From Holosporaceae bacterium (GTDB lineage: Bacteria; Pseudomonadota; Alphaproteobacteria; UBA7879; UBA5542), in the NCBI GenBank assembly GCA_022646525.1, contig CP060261.1, forward strand, positions 1 to 64,000: a DNA stretch of 64,000 nucleotides. The letters run 5' to 3'. The first letter of the stretch is position 1, and each line of letters starts with the position of its first letter. The notes under the pieces were generated by a model. It ran no database searches and had not been told where the DNA came from. It saw only the letters and a list, made by a program, of their open reading frames with translations. Positions 1 through 8,599 of this stretch are shown in pieces. The position numbers were made by a program, and so were the translations under genes.

Positions 1-761
1 TCTTCAATTTTATTCCGCAACGCTGCAACACTTCCCTCATCATAAGGCCCATATTGTGCCCCTTCATCTACCTTTACGTTTTGCGCCAACAGGTCGCTCC
101 TCAAGTCTGATAACAGTGTGGCAAGTTTGCTTGCCCAGTCCATCTCTTCTGGTAACACAAAAAGCAGGCCTATGGGCTTTCCTGGTTTTGGCGTATGATA
201 AGAATGTGTACCCCATAACATGCTGCGCTCAAAATCATCATTTGTAGAGACAAGGTCTAAAAACTCCGATACAAACGCTCGTCTTTGGTTAATACGCGCA
301 ATATACACACCTACCTTCATTGCAACACCTTCCTTCAAGTCAGCCCGTTTAAGGAACGCTTCCAACTGAGAAGATAGCCTATCATAGTATGCGTTACACT
401 CACTAAAGAACGCCTTTTTTACGCGCAATCGAGGCGTTGCTGTATACCCAGTAAGTAAGCGTACCCCATCTAAAGTGGTTTCATAAAGTTTTTCCAAGTT
501 TGCGACTGCGGCATGTCTTGTCTCTGCATCAGACTTCGCACCGTTTAAAGCAGCAATGCTGGCATTTACTTTAGATCTCTTCCCTGCAGCCGACGTATAC
601 AAAGCCTGTAAAGATGTAACGTCAATTTCTGTTGCTTCTTTAACGGGTGCACTTGCAGGCGGCGCCTCTTCGCCCCCCCCATCAGCCGATAGAGCCTCAA
701 AACTTATTAAGCCAATAAAAAACAGAAAAAATAATGGATTTCTTACAATAGAACTTTTCAT
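1..761 (-). CDS. Exported protein of unknown function (C terminus outside window)
   Basis: The frame is open from ATG at 761 to the window edge (about 253 codons), so the end of the gene is not seen. A strong Shine-Dalgarno (GGAGG) lies five bases before the ATG. The first 26 residues look like a signal peptide: a Lys at position 3, a hydrophobic core rich in Leu/Phe/Ile, and a probable cut after Ala-Leu-Ser-Ala. The mature protein begins with a Gly/Glu/Pro/Ala-rich linker (its DNA has a run of eight C at 673-680, yet the frame holds) and then looks mainly helical with many charged residues. I recognise no family. It is one of several exported orphans in this window. Confidence 0.75.
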   Translation of the reverse strand, partial: MKSSIVRNPLFFLFFIGLISFEALSADGGGEEAPPASAPVKEATEIDVTSLQALYTSAAGKRSKVNASIAALNGAKSDAETRHAAVANLEKLYETTLDGVRLLTGYTATPRLRVKKAFFSECNAYYDRLSSQLEAFLKRADLKEGVAMKVGVYIARINQRRAFVSEFLDLVSTNDDFERSMLWGTHSYHTPKPGKPIGLLFVLPEEMDWASKLATLLSDLRSDLLAQNVKVDEGAQYGPYDEGSVAALRNKIE

Positions 762-900
762 ATTAACCTCCCTTTAATATAAATAATCAAAAAAATTGTG
801 TCAGCACGCTTACAACAAAGCAACTAAAAAATTTTAAATTTTCACAAAGTATTTGTTATTTTTCATATTTCGAGTACTTTTAGTCGAAAGGGAGAATAGA

Positions 901-1224
901 ATGAGCACGAAAAACAGCAACAGATACATCGTTTGAACAAGAAGTTATTCAAGAAAAAGGCCCTGTATTGATCGACTTCTGGGCACCCTGGTGTGGCTTC
1001 CCTGCAAATGCTTGGCCCTATTCTAGATGAACTTGTAAATGAAAAAAAGGCCAACTAAAAGTTGTAAAGTTGATGTTGATCAAAACACCAATATCGCAAC
1101 AACTTATAATGTCCGCACCCTATTCCAACGATGATTTTGTTTAAAGATGGCGCCCCCTGTGGATACAAAAATTGGCATGCTTCCCAAAAACAAATTGATC
1201 GAGTGGGTTGATTCCGCCACTTAA
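901..1224 (+). CDS. trxA: Thioredoxin, frame-disrupted
   Basis: Pieces in different frames join to a normal thioredoxin of about 107 residues: the core Leu-Ile-Asp-Phe-Trp-Ala-Pro-Trp-Cys-Gly near 967-1000, then the second active-site Cys and Lys-Met-Leu-Gly-Pro, a Val-Asp-Val-Asp-Gln segment, and a C-terminal Phe-Lys-Asp-Gly part. Thioredoxin reduces protein disulfides in the cytoplasm through its WCGPC site. As written, the frame stops at a TGA at 934-936, and at least two more indels surround the active-site codons, so the site reads Trp-Cys-Gly followed by a shifted segment. A purine-rich AGGGAG precedes the ATG at 901. I infer sequence errors, although true decay cannot be excluded for this gene alone. 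Confidence 0.75.
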
Positions 1225-1273
1225 ACACACCCTATAGCCATCCTTAAATCGTGTACCAGTAGGAAAAACCTGT

Positions 1274-1834
1274 ATGTATATGCAAACAGAGAAAACCCCT
1301 AACCCTTCAGCTTTGAAGTTTATTCCGGGGCCTAAAATTGTTGAGACACCTATCGACTTTCCTTCCATGGAAACAGCGCGTATGTCTCCCATTGCGCTAC
1401 GCTTGTTTAGCGTTGCAGGCGTCACAAGTGTTTTTCTTTCTCACGATTTTATCACCGTCACAAAAGCAGAAGATATATCGTGGGATGAAATTCAGCCAAC
1501 ACTTTCTGCTTATATATTAGCGCATCTGGCCGCTGGTAAGCCCATACTAAGCGATACAGCCCCTTTTGAAAACAGCGCAGAACCTTCTTTAGAAAGCGAT
1601 GACGCCGTTACAAAAGACATTAAAGATATTATTGACACCCGTGTGCGCCCTGCCGTGGCACGTGATGGGGGCGATATTGTTTTCGAAAAGTTTGACGCAG
1701 GTGTGGTTTACCTACGACTTAAAGGGGCATGCTCTGGATGTCCAAGCTCTACAATAACGCTTAAATCTGGTATAGAAAACATGCTACGCTACTATGTACC
1801 AGAAGTTAAAGAAGTAAGGGCAGCTGATGAATAA
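1274..1834 (+). CDS. NifU-family Fe-S cluster scaffold (Nfu N-domain plus NifU C-domain)
   Basis: Intact, 186 residues. Residues 1-85 match the Nfu N-terminal domain (start MYMQTEKTPNPSALKF, typical of alphaproteobacterial and mitochondrial Nfu). Residues 110-186 are the NifU C-terminal domain with the cluster-binding Cys-Ser-Gly-Cys-Pro-Ser-Ser motif near residue 152. Such proteins carry and deliver Fe-S clusters to client enzymes; lipoyl synthase and radical SAM enzymes such as those elsewhere in this window (lipA, mtaB) are known types of client. The first ATG (1274) aligns with the family start. It overlaps the following wall-hydrolase start by 8 bases. The family call is secure; specific clients are inferred. 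Confidence 0.92.
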   Translation: MYMQTEKTPNPSALKFIPGPKIVETPIDFPSMETARMSPIALRLFSVAGVTSVFLSHDFITVTKAEDISWDEIQPTLSAYILAHLAAGKPILSDTAPFENSAEPSLESDDAVTKDIKDIIDTRVRPAVARDGGDIVFEKFDAGVVYLRLKGACSGCPSSTITLKSGIENMLRYYVPEVKEVRAADE

Positions 1835-2454
1835 GATCTACACCTATACTTTCCCAACACCTTCCCGCCCAAAACGCAAAGGCTATCTAAAGACATTGCC
1901 GCTTGTGTTGTTGCTGGGTGCAGGTGCGGCGTATATACTGCAGTCCTCTCTCTTAACGTCTTATTTTTTCAAAAGAAATCTCCGAGAATCGATTTTTCTC
2001 TCAAGATACAGATGAAACTGTTTTACTTAAAAGAAAAGCTCAAACGCCCATCTCGGAAAGAACAAGAAGATATTGACCTAATCGCCCGAACTGTCTACGG
2101 CGAAGCACGTGGAGAAAGCAGTCTTCTCGGGCACTGCAAGCAATTGCCCACGTTATTTTAAATCGTATGCGCGATAAAAATAATTGGCCTTCGTCTATCA
2201 AAGAAGTGATTTTACAAAAGAACAGTTTTCTTGTTGAATGAAAAAGATCCAAATTTTTTACAAGATTCAATCTGTCTCTTTCAACAACAAAGATTTTATT
2301 AAAGTGTTACGAGGCAAACACTTGATGCATTCTTCTCGAAAACAGATCTGATTCATAAATCATTATCACTCAAGAAATGTCTTTCCTGCTGGCGCGCAAA
2401 AAACACATGATCAAAGTTGCCCAAATCAAAAAACATATTTTTTACAGAAGCTAA
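1827..2454 (+). CDS. SleB-type cell wall hydrolase, membrane-anchored, frame-disrupted
   Basis: The first 60 residues include a basic stretch and a membrane span (about residues 25-45), so the enzyme would face the periplasm. Shifted frames after about 2010 give the Hydrolase_2 (SleB/CwlJ) signature: Leu-Ile-Ala-Arg-Thr-Val-Tyr-Gly-Glu-Ala-Arg-Gly-Glu near 2075-2115, then Ala-His-Val-Ile-Leu-Asn-Arg, Gln-Phe-Ser-Cys, a Thr-His-Tyr-His segment and a final His-x-Phe-Tyr. The Glu of the GEARGE motif is the usual catalytic residue of the family. At least four indels break it. Its stop overlaps the stop of the convergent minus-strand gene. It would cut peptidoglycan; no exact cleavage specificity can be given. 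Confidence 0.75.
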
Positions 2455-3040
2455 TCGCGTAAACTTTTAAGTTCAATTGTGTCTGAGAGCGACTCATTTG
2501 CTTTTTCAAAAGCCTGCCGATCACTTTTTTCTTTTCTTATGTCCATGCACCATGGCAATGCCTATAATGCCCGCCCAAAAAAATTAAAATTAAAATAAAG
2601 AATGGCAACAAATAATGGGAAACAAAAACTTCACCTAAAACTTTGTCGACACCTTGTGCATTGAAAAAGAAAAGCTGTTGATCAAGACCAAGCGACTGCT
2701 TGTTTAAAAAAAAAACACGAAATAGAATAGATGCTAAGACAAATAAGGCAAATATAGCAAAGCAGCTCGTAAAAAAAGATTCGGCCCTTTTTTTTCTCTA
2801 TATAATTATTCTGTTGCATCATCAAATTCAAAACAATAAGAAGACACCCAAATACACTATGCACAAACATAAGAATCAGGGCAAAGGCAGGCATATCAAG
2901 AAAAATAAAAGCGAAGACGTGGTCACAGACGCCCCTAAGAACCCTAAAAGTAAAAAGAAAGGCTTTCGAGACAACAGGTATAAGACCAGAAACAAGCTTA
3001 ATTGCAGGTGCTTAAAGTGATAAAAAAGATATAACGGCAT
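2451..3040 (-). CDS. Multispan membrane protein, possibly NuoJ-like, frame-disrupted
   Basis: Joining frames from an ATG at 3040 gives about 195 residues with four or five hydrophobic segments. The pattern resembles NADH-quinone oxidoreductase chain J: a span ending in Ser-Arg-Lys-Pro, a span followed by Ala-Leu-Ile-Leu-Met-Phe-Val and a Met-Met end, a loop with Leu-Gly-Glu-Val before a His-Tyr, a last span with Gly-Ile-Ile-Gly-Ile-Ala, then a basic stretch ending Arg-Gln and a short acidic tail. The length also fits NuoJ (about 200). However, the usual Tyr-Val-Gly-Ala motif is not preserved and no other nuo gene is nearby, so this is a weak assignment. Frame breaks occur near 2560, 2690 and 2900-2990. 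Confidence 0.4.
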
Positions 3041-3233
3041 CTAAAGGGCCCTGCCCCTCAAACTAAAAACCAGCCTCGACAGAGGCGCTCTTAGCACTTC
3101 CTGTGTGCGAAAGACAGCCATTTGAAAATCATGCTTCATAAGTTGACCATACTAAAAGTCTTGCCGCGCCGTCATGTAGATTTTATTTGGCCCAAATTCT
3201 TTGACACACCTTCCGCACTTCCCTATCATTTTG

Positions 3234-3807
3234 ATGATGAAAAAAATTGTATTTATGGCTTCTTGAAAAATCAAAACACCCCTAAAGCACCTTGGTATCT
3301 TGCTTACATCTTTACTGAAAGCTCTGTTTCCTTCATACCCCCGATCCGATGATGGTGCCCATGATTGTTGCCCATAAAGATCGGGCGTGGAATTTGGCGT
3401 TTATCACAACAGTGTCGTCTGTTTTAGGGGTGCCTTAGGATATATGATCGGGTTTTTTCTATTCGAAAAATTGGCTTCCCCATTCTTGAAACCCATGGCC
3501 TAACGCAAAAAATCGAACCTTTTCAAAATTTGTTTCATAAATGGGGCTTCTAAGCGATTGTGATTAAAGCATTCACCCCAATTCCCTATAAGTTAGTTAC
3601 CATCACTGCAGGAGCTTTAAAGTTTAATTTTTGATGTTTATGCTGGCTTCTGCAATTTCACGGGTATTCGATTTTATCTAGAAGCCCTGATCGTTTGGAA
3701 GTTTGATCAAAATGAATGAAATCATTCAAGAGAATGTTATGCTTGTCAGCACAGCATTTATTGGCCTTTTGATTGGTGGTTTCTTTCTGATCAAATATAT
3801 TTGCTAA
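3234..3807 (+). CDS. YqaA/DedA-family membrane protein (SNARE-associated type), frame-disrupted
   Basis: Combined frames read Ala-Pro-Trp-Tyr-Leu-Ala-Tyr, a Glu-Ser-Ser motif, Ile-Pro-Pro-Asp, Val-Pro-Met-Ile-Val-Ala, then Ser-Val-Leu-Gly-Gly-Ala-Leu-Gly-Tyr-Met-Ile-Gly-Phe-Phe-Leu, followed by a Thr-Pro-Ile-Pro-Tyr-Lys motif and a C-terminal membrane span ending Lys-Tyr-Ile-Cys. This order is that of the YqaA branch of DedA proteins (about 190 residues), inner-membrane proteins linked to lipid carrier or lipid flipping roles. The start at 3234/3237 (ATGATG) is chosen because the family has few residues before the first span; an open stretch upstream (3122-3233) does not match the family. Indels lie near 3345, 3430, 3555 and 3630-3715. 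Confidence 0.7.
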
Positions 3808-3853
3808 TCCCACGAAAGCCCTGTATATCTCCTACGCATAGCAGGATTTTGAT

Positions 3854-4370
3854 ATGCACTCTGTTTTATTGTTAGGCTTTTTATTGGCCGTTCACATACC
3901 CTTTGTGGCCACAGCCGCCGCCACACTAGGCACGCTCTATGAAGCAGAAGAAACCAATAGTGATATTGCAACACCAGAACGTGTATCCCCTTGCAAAGGC
4001 TTAAAGTTGTTCCAAATGATCTTCTTGATGAAGACGCCCAAAATTTTTTCCAAACTATGCGATAGAAGACACATCGACAAAAAAACGAGCGCAAGCAGAT
4101 TAGACGCCTGAAAACACAAAGTTTACTCATCAGCGGTGTGCTTAGAGATACTGTTGTTCGAATATGTCTAGCTGTATTGTTTATAAAGTATCAGACGGCG
4201 ACGAGGATACATGGGATATTCCCATCCCTGTTGATTGGAGAAATCCAGCGTCTTCCCTCTCGTTTCTGCAAGAACTATATCGATATGAACCAAGCATTCA
4301 AGAAGACCAAGGCCAAAAAGATATTTTCGGCCTTGGTCTCATTCTCTCTTCAAAGAATAATTTGAACTAA
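3854..4370 (+). CDS. Exported orphan protein, frame-disrupted
   Basis: The ATG at 3854 opens a signal peptide (His-Ser-Val then Leu/Val/Phe-rich core, probable cut after Ala-Thr-Ala-Ala-Ala). Further frames give a basic, helical middle and an acidic C-terminal part with Val-Ser-Asp-Gly-Asp-Glu-Asp-Thr-Trp, Pro-Val-Asp-Trp-Arg-Asn-Pro and a Leu-Gln-Glu-Leu-Tyr-Arg-Tyr segment. Total corrected length is about 170 residues. Breaks occur near 3990, 4050 and 4165. Its end overlaps the end of clpP by 4 bases (convergent). No family recognised; only export is supported. Confidence 0.5.
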
Positions 4371-4993
4371 GCATCAACAGGTTTTGGTACGGTCCGAACG
4401 ATTTCGTCAATCAAGCCAAAATCCTTCGCTTCTTCTGCGGATAAGAAGTTGTCACGTTCCATAGAATCGGCAATTTTTTGAAATTTCTGCCCTGTATGCT
4501 TCACATAAATGTCATAAAGCCTTTTTCTTAAAGACAAAATCTCACGCGCTTGAATTTCAATATCAGTGGCCTGGCCGCGCGCACCCCCCAAAGGTTGGTG
4601 AATCATCACACGGGAATTAGGCAAACAAAAGCGTTTCCCTTTCGTACCTGCCATCAACAACAGCGATCCCATAGAAGCAGCTTGTCCTAGGCACACAGTC
4701 GATACATCTGGCTTGATATAATTCATAGTGTCATAAATAGACAAACCTGCCGTTACAACACCACCTGGCGAGTTAATGTAAAATGAGATATCTTTTTTAG
4801 GGTTTTCGGCTTCTAAAAACAAAAGCTGGGCACAAATCAAGCTTGCAGTCTGATCGTTTACTTCCCCCACCAGAAAAATAATGCGTTCTTTAAGAAGACG
4901 GGAATAAATATCATACGAACGTTCCCCACGCGATGTTTGCTCAACCACCATGGGAACAAGTGTGTTCATATAAGTCTCATACGGATCAGCCAT
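4367..4993 (-). CDS. clpP: ATP-dependent Clp protease proteolytic subunit
   Basis: Intact, 208 residues, normal length. ClpP forms the double heptameric barrel that degrades proteins fed by ClpX or ClpA. The catalytic triad is visible: Ser107 in Gln-Ala-Ala-Ser-Met-Gly, His132 in Met-Ile-His-Gln-Pro-Leu-Gly-Gly, and Asp181 in Glu-Arg-Asp-Asn-Phe-Leu-Ser. The gene follows tig on the same strand with a 39-base gap, as in many proteobacteria, but the usual clpX-lon continuation is absent; a convergent unknown gene follows instead. Confidence 0.97.
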   Translation of the reverse strand: MADPYETYMNTLVPMVVEQTSRGERSYDIYSRLLKERIIFLVGEVNDQTASLICAQLLFLEAENPKKDISFYINSPGGVVTAGLSIYDTMNYIKPDVSTVCLGQAASMGSLLLMAGTKGKRFCLPNSRVMIHQPLGGARGQATDIEIQAREILSLRKRLYDIYVKHTGQKFQKIADSMERDNFLSAEEAKDFGLIDEIVRTVPKPVDA

Positions 4994-5032
4994 AAAATAC
5001 CTCTTTTTTATTGAAGAAATAAAGAGGCTTTC

Positions 5033-6364
5033 TTACTGATCTTCACTTAACTTTTTAAGTGCTTCTTCAGAAACCTCTACTCCTTTAATCTTAGCATTTT
5101 TCAAGATAAAGTCGACGGTTTTCTCTTCAAGAATTTGCGCACGCACATGGTTTAGGGCCGATGCATGTTTTTGATAATATTCAAAAACCATCTTTTCTTG
5201 CCCGGGGTAACGTTTGGCTTCTGCCATCACAACATCTGTCAGCTCTTTCTGAGAAACGCTAATTTTGTGATGTTGTCCAACATCCGCAAGCACAAGGCCC
5301 AGTCTGACACGACGTTCGGCAATTTCTTTATATTCTTTTTCCCATGCAGTAATTTGTTTTTCTGTTGGCTTTTCAACGCCTTCGTCTTGAGCCAATTGCT
5401 CACAAATACTTTGCAATTCAAGTTTCACCATGCCAGTGGGCACATCAAATGTGTACATCTTGGCCAACTTATCAAGAAGTTCTTGCTTTTCCTGTGCACG
5501 TGTCATATTCGCATGAGAGCGCGCCAAAATATCTTTATTGGCAGCTTCCATTTCTTTCACATTTTTATAACCATGCTTTTCTGCAAGGGCATCATCAATT
5601 TTGCCCGGCACACGTTCCATGACTTCATGGATGGTAACGTCAAACACAGCAGCTTTCCCAGCAAGTGACTTTTCGTGATAGTCTTTAGGGAATTCTAAGT
5701 TCAATTTAACTTTCTTGCCTTTTGTCTTGGCCCACAAGCCCTTCTTCTTCAAACCAGGAATAAATTGCTTCGCCCCTAATTCAAGTTCATAATCTTTGGC
5801 CGTTCCACCTTGAAGTGGCTTACCATCAATCTTGCCTTCAAAGTCGATTTTTACCACATCACCTGCTTTTATTTTGCGGGCTTTTTTAATGGGCTGATTT
5901 TCTCCTGCGGCACGGGCACGCAAATCATTTAATTCTTTTAACTTATTGGGGTCATCTTTGACTTTATAACGCTTCACTTCAAGTTTATTCAAATCAAGTT
6001 CTTTGACTTCTGGTAACACCTCAACATGCATCGTGTAAGAAAAGTCTTCCCCTTTACGGTACGCTTCCTTCGGATGAAAGTGCGGTTGTGTCGCAGGGCG
6101 AATCTTATTGTCTTTCAAAACTTTTTGTGCTGTTTCGTTAAGAAGCTGATCCATAACCTCAGATACAATTTGGTCGCCTTCTCGCTTTTCAACAACATCA
6201 ACAGGCACTTTTCCAGGGCGAAATCCATCAAGCTTTATTGATTTAGCGCGTTTTTCAAGCCCACCCTGAACACGGGTTGAAATTTCCTCATGGGGAATCG
6301 TCACAATAAATTCTTTTTGGAGATTATTCTTGCTCTCCACTTGCTCAATTTTTAAATGATTCAC
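5033..6364 (-). CDS. tig: Trigger factor, ribosome-associated chaperone and prolyl isomerase
   Basis: Intact, 443 residues. The N-terminal ribosome-binding domain carries the signature Gly-Phe-Arg-Pro-Gly-Lys-Val-Pro (about residues 48-55), which docks on protein L23 at the exit tunnel. An FKBP-like isomerase domain follows around residues 155-240 (Gly-Asp-Val-Val-Lys-Ile-Asp-Phe-Glu-Gly), then the helical chaperone arms. The open frame starts with GTG at 6364; no clear Shine-Dalgarno is seen, so the exact start is uncertain by a few codons. It heads the tig-clpP pair. Confidence 0.96.
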   Translation of the reverse strand: MNHLKIEQVESKNNLQKEFIVTIPHEEISTRVQGGLEKRAKSIKLDGFRPGKVPVDVVEKREGDQIVSEVMDQLLNETAQKVLKDNKIRPATQPHFHPKEAYRKGEDFSYTMHVEVLPEVKELDLNKLEVKRYKVKDDPNKLKELNDLRARAAGENQPIKKARKIKAGDVVKIDFEGKIDGKPLQGGTAKDYELELGAKQFIPGLKKKGLWAKTKGKKVKLNLEFPKDYHEKSLAGKAAVFDVTIHEVMERVPGKIDDALAEKHGYKNVKEMEAANKDILARSHANMTRAQEKQELLDKLAKMYTFDVPTGMVKLELQSICEQLAQDEGVEKPTEKQITAWEKEYKEIAERRVRLGLVLADVGQHHKISVSQKELTDVVMAEAKRYPGQEKMVFEYYQKHASALNHVRAQILEEKTVDFILKNAKIKGVEVSEEALKKLSEDQ

Positions 6365-6571
6365 AACAGATACTTTCGAAGTTTAAATTAATACAAAAAC
6401 AAAACTAAATAGATTAGATTCAATAACTTCGTGTTTTAACGCAAAAAAAAGGAATTTGCAATCGATTTAGGCCTATTTAAGTTAAAACGAAGCACTGTAT
6501 ATAAGTCAGCTAGAACCTAGTCTGGGTGCACTTGCAATTCGGAACAAAATAGAAGATTGACGCCAAACAAG

Positions 6572-6658
6572 TGGTGCGGGTGGAGGGACTTGAACCCCAC
6601 ACAGCTTTCGCCGCTAGAACCTAAATCTAGTGTGTCTACCAATTTCACCACACCGCGC
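6572..6658 (-). tRNA. tRNA-Leu (anticodon UAG), one extra base in the acceptor stem
   Basis: Minus-strand sequence folds as a long-variable-arm tRNA with encoded CCA (6572-6574). The anticodon stem CTAGA/TCTAG encloses a seven-base loop TTTAGGT with anticodon TAG, reading Leu CUA/CUN codons. The variable arm (CGGCGAAAGCTG) is typical of tRNA-Leu. The 3' acceptor strand CACCCGC would pair with GCGGGTG, but the 5' strand reads GCGCGGTG: one extra C that prevents a full seven-pair stem. This looks like the same class of error as the frameshifts in the protein genes. Confidence 0.92.
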
Positions 6659-6718
6659 ATGGCCACAACCAATTGTGCCACATCTTCTTAAACTGGTTTT
6701 CAGCGCGCGCGTCAAGCT

Positions 6719-7932
6719 TTACACGCAAAAAATATGTGTATCTTCGTATTTTTCATCAATAATCTGACCATTTTCGTGAAGCCATGCCGCTGCTTTGCCA
6801 TGGCAAGAGTCAAGCGTAATCTCAAAAACACTGTTATTATTTTGGGTAAGAAAATAATCTGCTTTTTCAAGTAATTGATCAAGATTTACTTTTTCTTTAG
6901 CTGAAATCGCAATACTTTTTTCATCTCCTTTAATGCGCATCTTTAGTGCAGCTTGCGCTTCTGGTCTAACTGATCCACCTTGTTGTAAACATTTAAAACA
7001 AGGGGGCATCTTTCCCTTCAAATAAAGACGCTAGAATTGCCGAAACATCCTCGGCTTGCTTTTTCCATTCTGCATGCGACACATCATGCACATGAAATAA
7101 AATGTCAGCTTCACATACTTCTTCCAAAGTGGCGCGAAAGGCCGCTACAAGCTCGGTCGGCAAATCAGAAATAAAACCAACGGTATCTGATATCACCCAG
7201 TTTTGTTTATTTTTTCTTTAATAGATCGAATCGTGGGGTCGAGCGTTTGCAAACAACAAATCTTTTGCAAAAATATCTTCACCCGTAAGCGCATTAAAAA
7301 GTGTTGATTTGCCCGCATTTGTATAGCCCACCAACGCCACTTGGGTAAATTGATTCTTCTGCCGACCTTTTCGTTGAAGCGTGCGTGTTTTTTAACTTTA
7401 GACAGCCCTTTTTTAAAGACTCAATACGTTTATCCAGTATCCGTCGGTCAAGCTCGATCTGCAGCTCTCAGGCCCGCCCAAAAACCATGGCCCCCTCTCT
7501 GCCGTTCTAAGTGTGTCCACGATCGCACCAAACGACTGCGTTGATAAGTAAGTGACGCGAGTTCGACTTGTAACCGTCCTTCATTCGTATTTGCCCGATC
7601 ACCAAAAATTTCTAGAATTAACCCCGTTCGATCAATAACTTTTGTGTGCCATCTTTTCTCAAGGTTTCTTTGCTGAATGGGTGTAATGGGGCATTCACCA
7701 CCACAAGGTCAATCTTCAGTTTTTGTACTTGCTCTTGAATGGTTTGCACGGCACCAAGGCCAATATAAGTAGCCGGCTTAATTTCAGAGATCTTTAAGAT
7801 AGATGTATCTAAAACCTCAAGCTGAATAGCCTCTGATAACGAAATCAGTTCAGCCATTTTATCAGTCGGCTGCCGCATCAATGTAAATTTTTCCGTATAT
7901 AAATACGGGTGAATAAGGAGTGCTTTCGTCAT
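6719..7932 (-). CDS. hflX: GTPase HflX (ribosome-splitting type), frame-disrupted
   Basis: Three open pieces cover the protein (about 400 residues). The N-terminal piece (7618-7932) has the HflX domain with Pro-Ala-Thr-Tyr-Ile-Gly-Leu-Gly and Val-Val-Val-Asn-Ala-Pro-Leu-His-Pro. The G1 motif Gly-Tyr-Thr-Asn-Ala-Gly-Lys-Ser-Thr is readable in a shifted frame at about 7298-7335, the G3 motif Asp-Thr-Val-Gly-Phe-Ile near 7160-7190, and the C-terminal domain at 6719-7021. HflX binds the 50S subunit and splits stalled or hibernating ribosomes. Breaks lie near 7010, 7200-7230, 7380-7520 and 7600. It lies downstream of hfq, the usual pairing, but separated by 346 bases that hold a remnant of another hflX 5' end. 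Confidence 0.9.
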
Positions 7933-8129
7933 TCAAATATAAAAATTTCTTATTGCTTCTAATACGCTCGCCAAATTTTACGTAAATTAGAAACCGTTAC
8001 TACAGTTAAAGCATACCATTTTCATACAACACTTATCACTTTTCCGCCAGTAATCTATCATATCATTCATTATGAAAGAAAGTAGCGTCAGCTTTCGCAG
8101 CGCATTTATACTTTTTAAAGAAAGTTTGT

Positions 8130-8275
8130 GTAAGGGCATAAGAAGAAAGTCAGTGGCCTCTGATAATGAGACATTTTCTCATTGTATCAGAGGGTTGACG
8201 CATTAATGTAAAGTTTTCTGCAATTAAACGCAGATAGACCAAGTGATTCTTTCGCCTATCAAGGAAAAAACACCT
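8130..8275 (-). pseudogene. Remnant of a second hflX 5' end
   Basis: This stretch, right after hfq and before the real hflX, aligns with the first 150 bases of hflX (7810-7930). Shared blocks include GCCTCTGATAA, GCAT(C/T)AATGTAAA and the stretch around the start (CTTTCG). Translated on the minus strand both give Phe-Thr-Leu-Met-Arg-Gln-Pro-(Thr/Ser)-Asp followed by Ser-Glu-Ala. The start codon is gone (ATA in place of ATG) and the remainder has drifted. Part of it forms a long hairpin (8157-8192). It sits where hflX normally begins, so a partial tandem duplication with decay of the proximal copy is likely. Confidence 0.65.
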
Positions 8276-8278
8276 GTT

Positions 8279-8530
8279 CTATTTTTCCGATTCTCCATCC
8301 TCGGGATCATAAAGTTTTACAGATTCATTTGGCATCACTGTTGAGATTGCATGTTTATATACCAACTGTAAATGAGACTCACGTCGCAACATAACCGCAA
8401 AGTTGTCAAACCCTGTGACGACACCTTGCAACTTAATACCATTTACTAAGAACATTGTTAAAGGAACTTTATTTTTCCGCATATGGTTCAGAAACAGATC
8501 TTGTGTAGCTTGTTTTTTTTCTGTTGTCAT
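8279..8530 (-). CDS. hfq: RNA chaperone Hfq
   Basis: Intact, 83 residues. The Sm1 part (Gln-Asp-Leu-Phe-Leu-Asn-His-Met-Arg, then Val-Pro-Leu-Thr-Met-Phe-Leu-Val-Asn-Gly) and the Sm2 signature (Tyr-Lys-His-Ala-Ile-Ser-Thr) are both clear. The family consensus at Sm2 ends Tyr-Lys-His-Ala-Ile-Ser-Thr, so the RNA-binding His is present. The short acidic tail is typical of alphaproteobacteria. Hfq hexamers pair small RNAs with mRNAs. It belongs to the ntrYX-trkA-dat-hfq-hflX order. Confidence 0.97.
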   Translation of the reverse strand: MTTEKKQATQDLFLNHMRKNKVPLTMFLVNGIKLQGVVTGFDNFAVMLRRESHLQLVYKHAISTVMPNESVKLYDPEDGESEK

Positions 8531-8599
8531 TTTATATTTCCTTTTTATCTATCCCTCTCTATATACTGAATAAGAAGATTTTTCAAATCTAAACATGAT

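Noticed and set aside
3122..3233. Open stretch before the YqaA gene as its N terminus.
   Set aside because: The family has only a short segment before the first span and the peptide does not resemble it.
8157..8192. Long hairpin after hfq as a rho-independent terminator.
   Set aside because: The stem is strong but no T-run follows on the minus strand; it lies in the hflX remnant.
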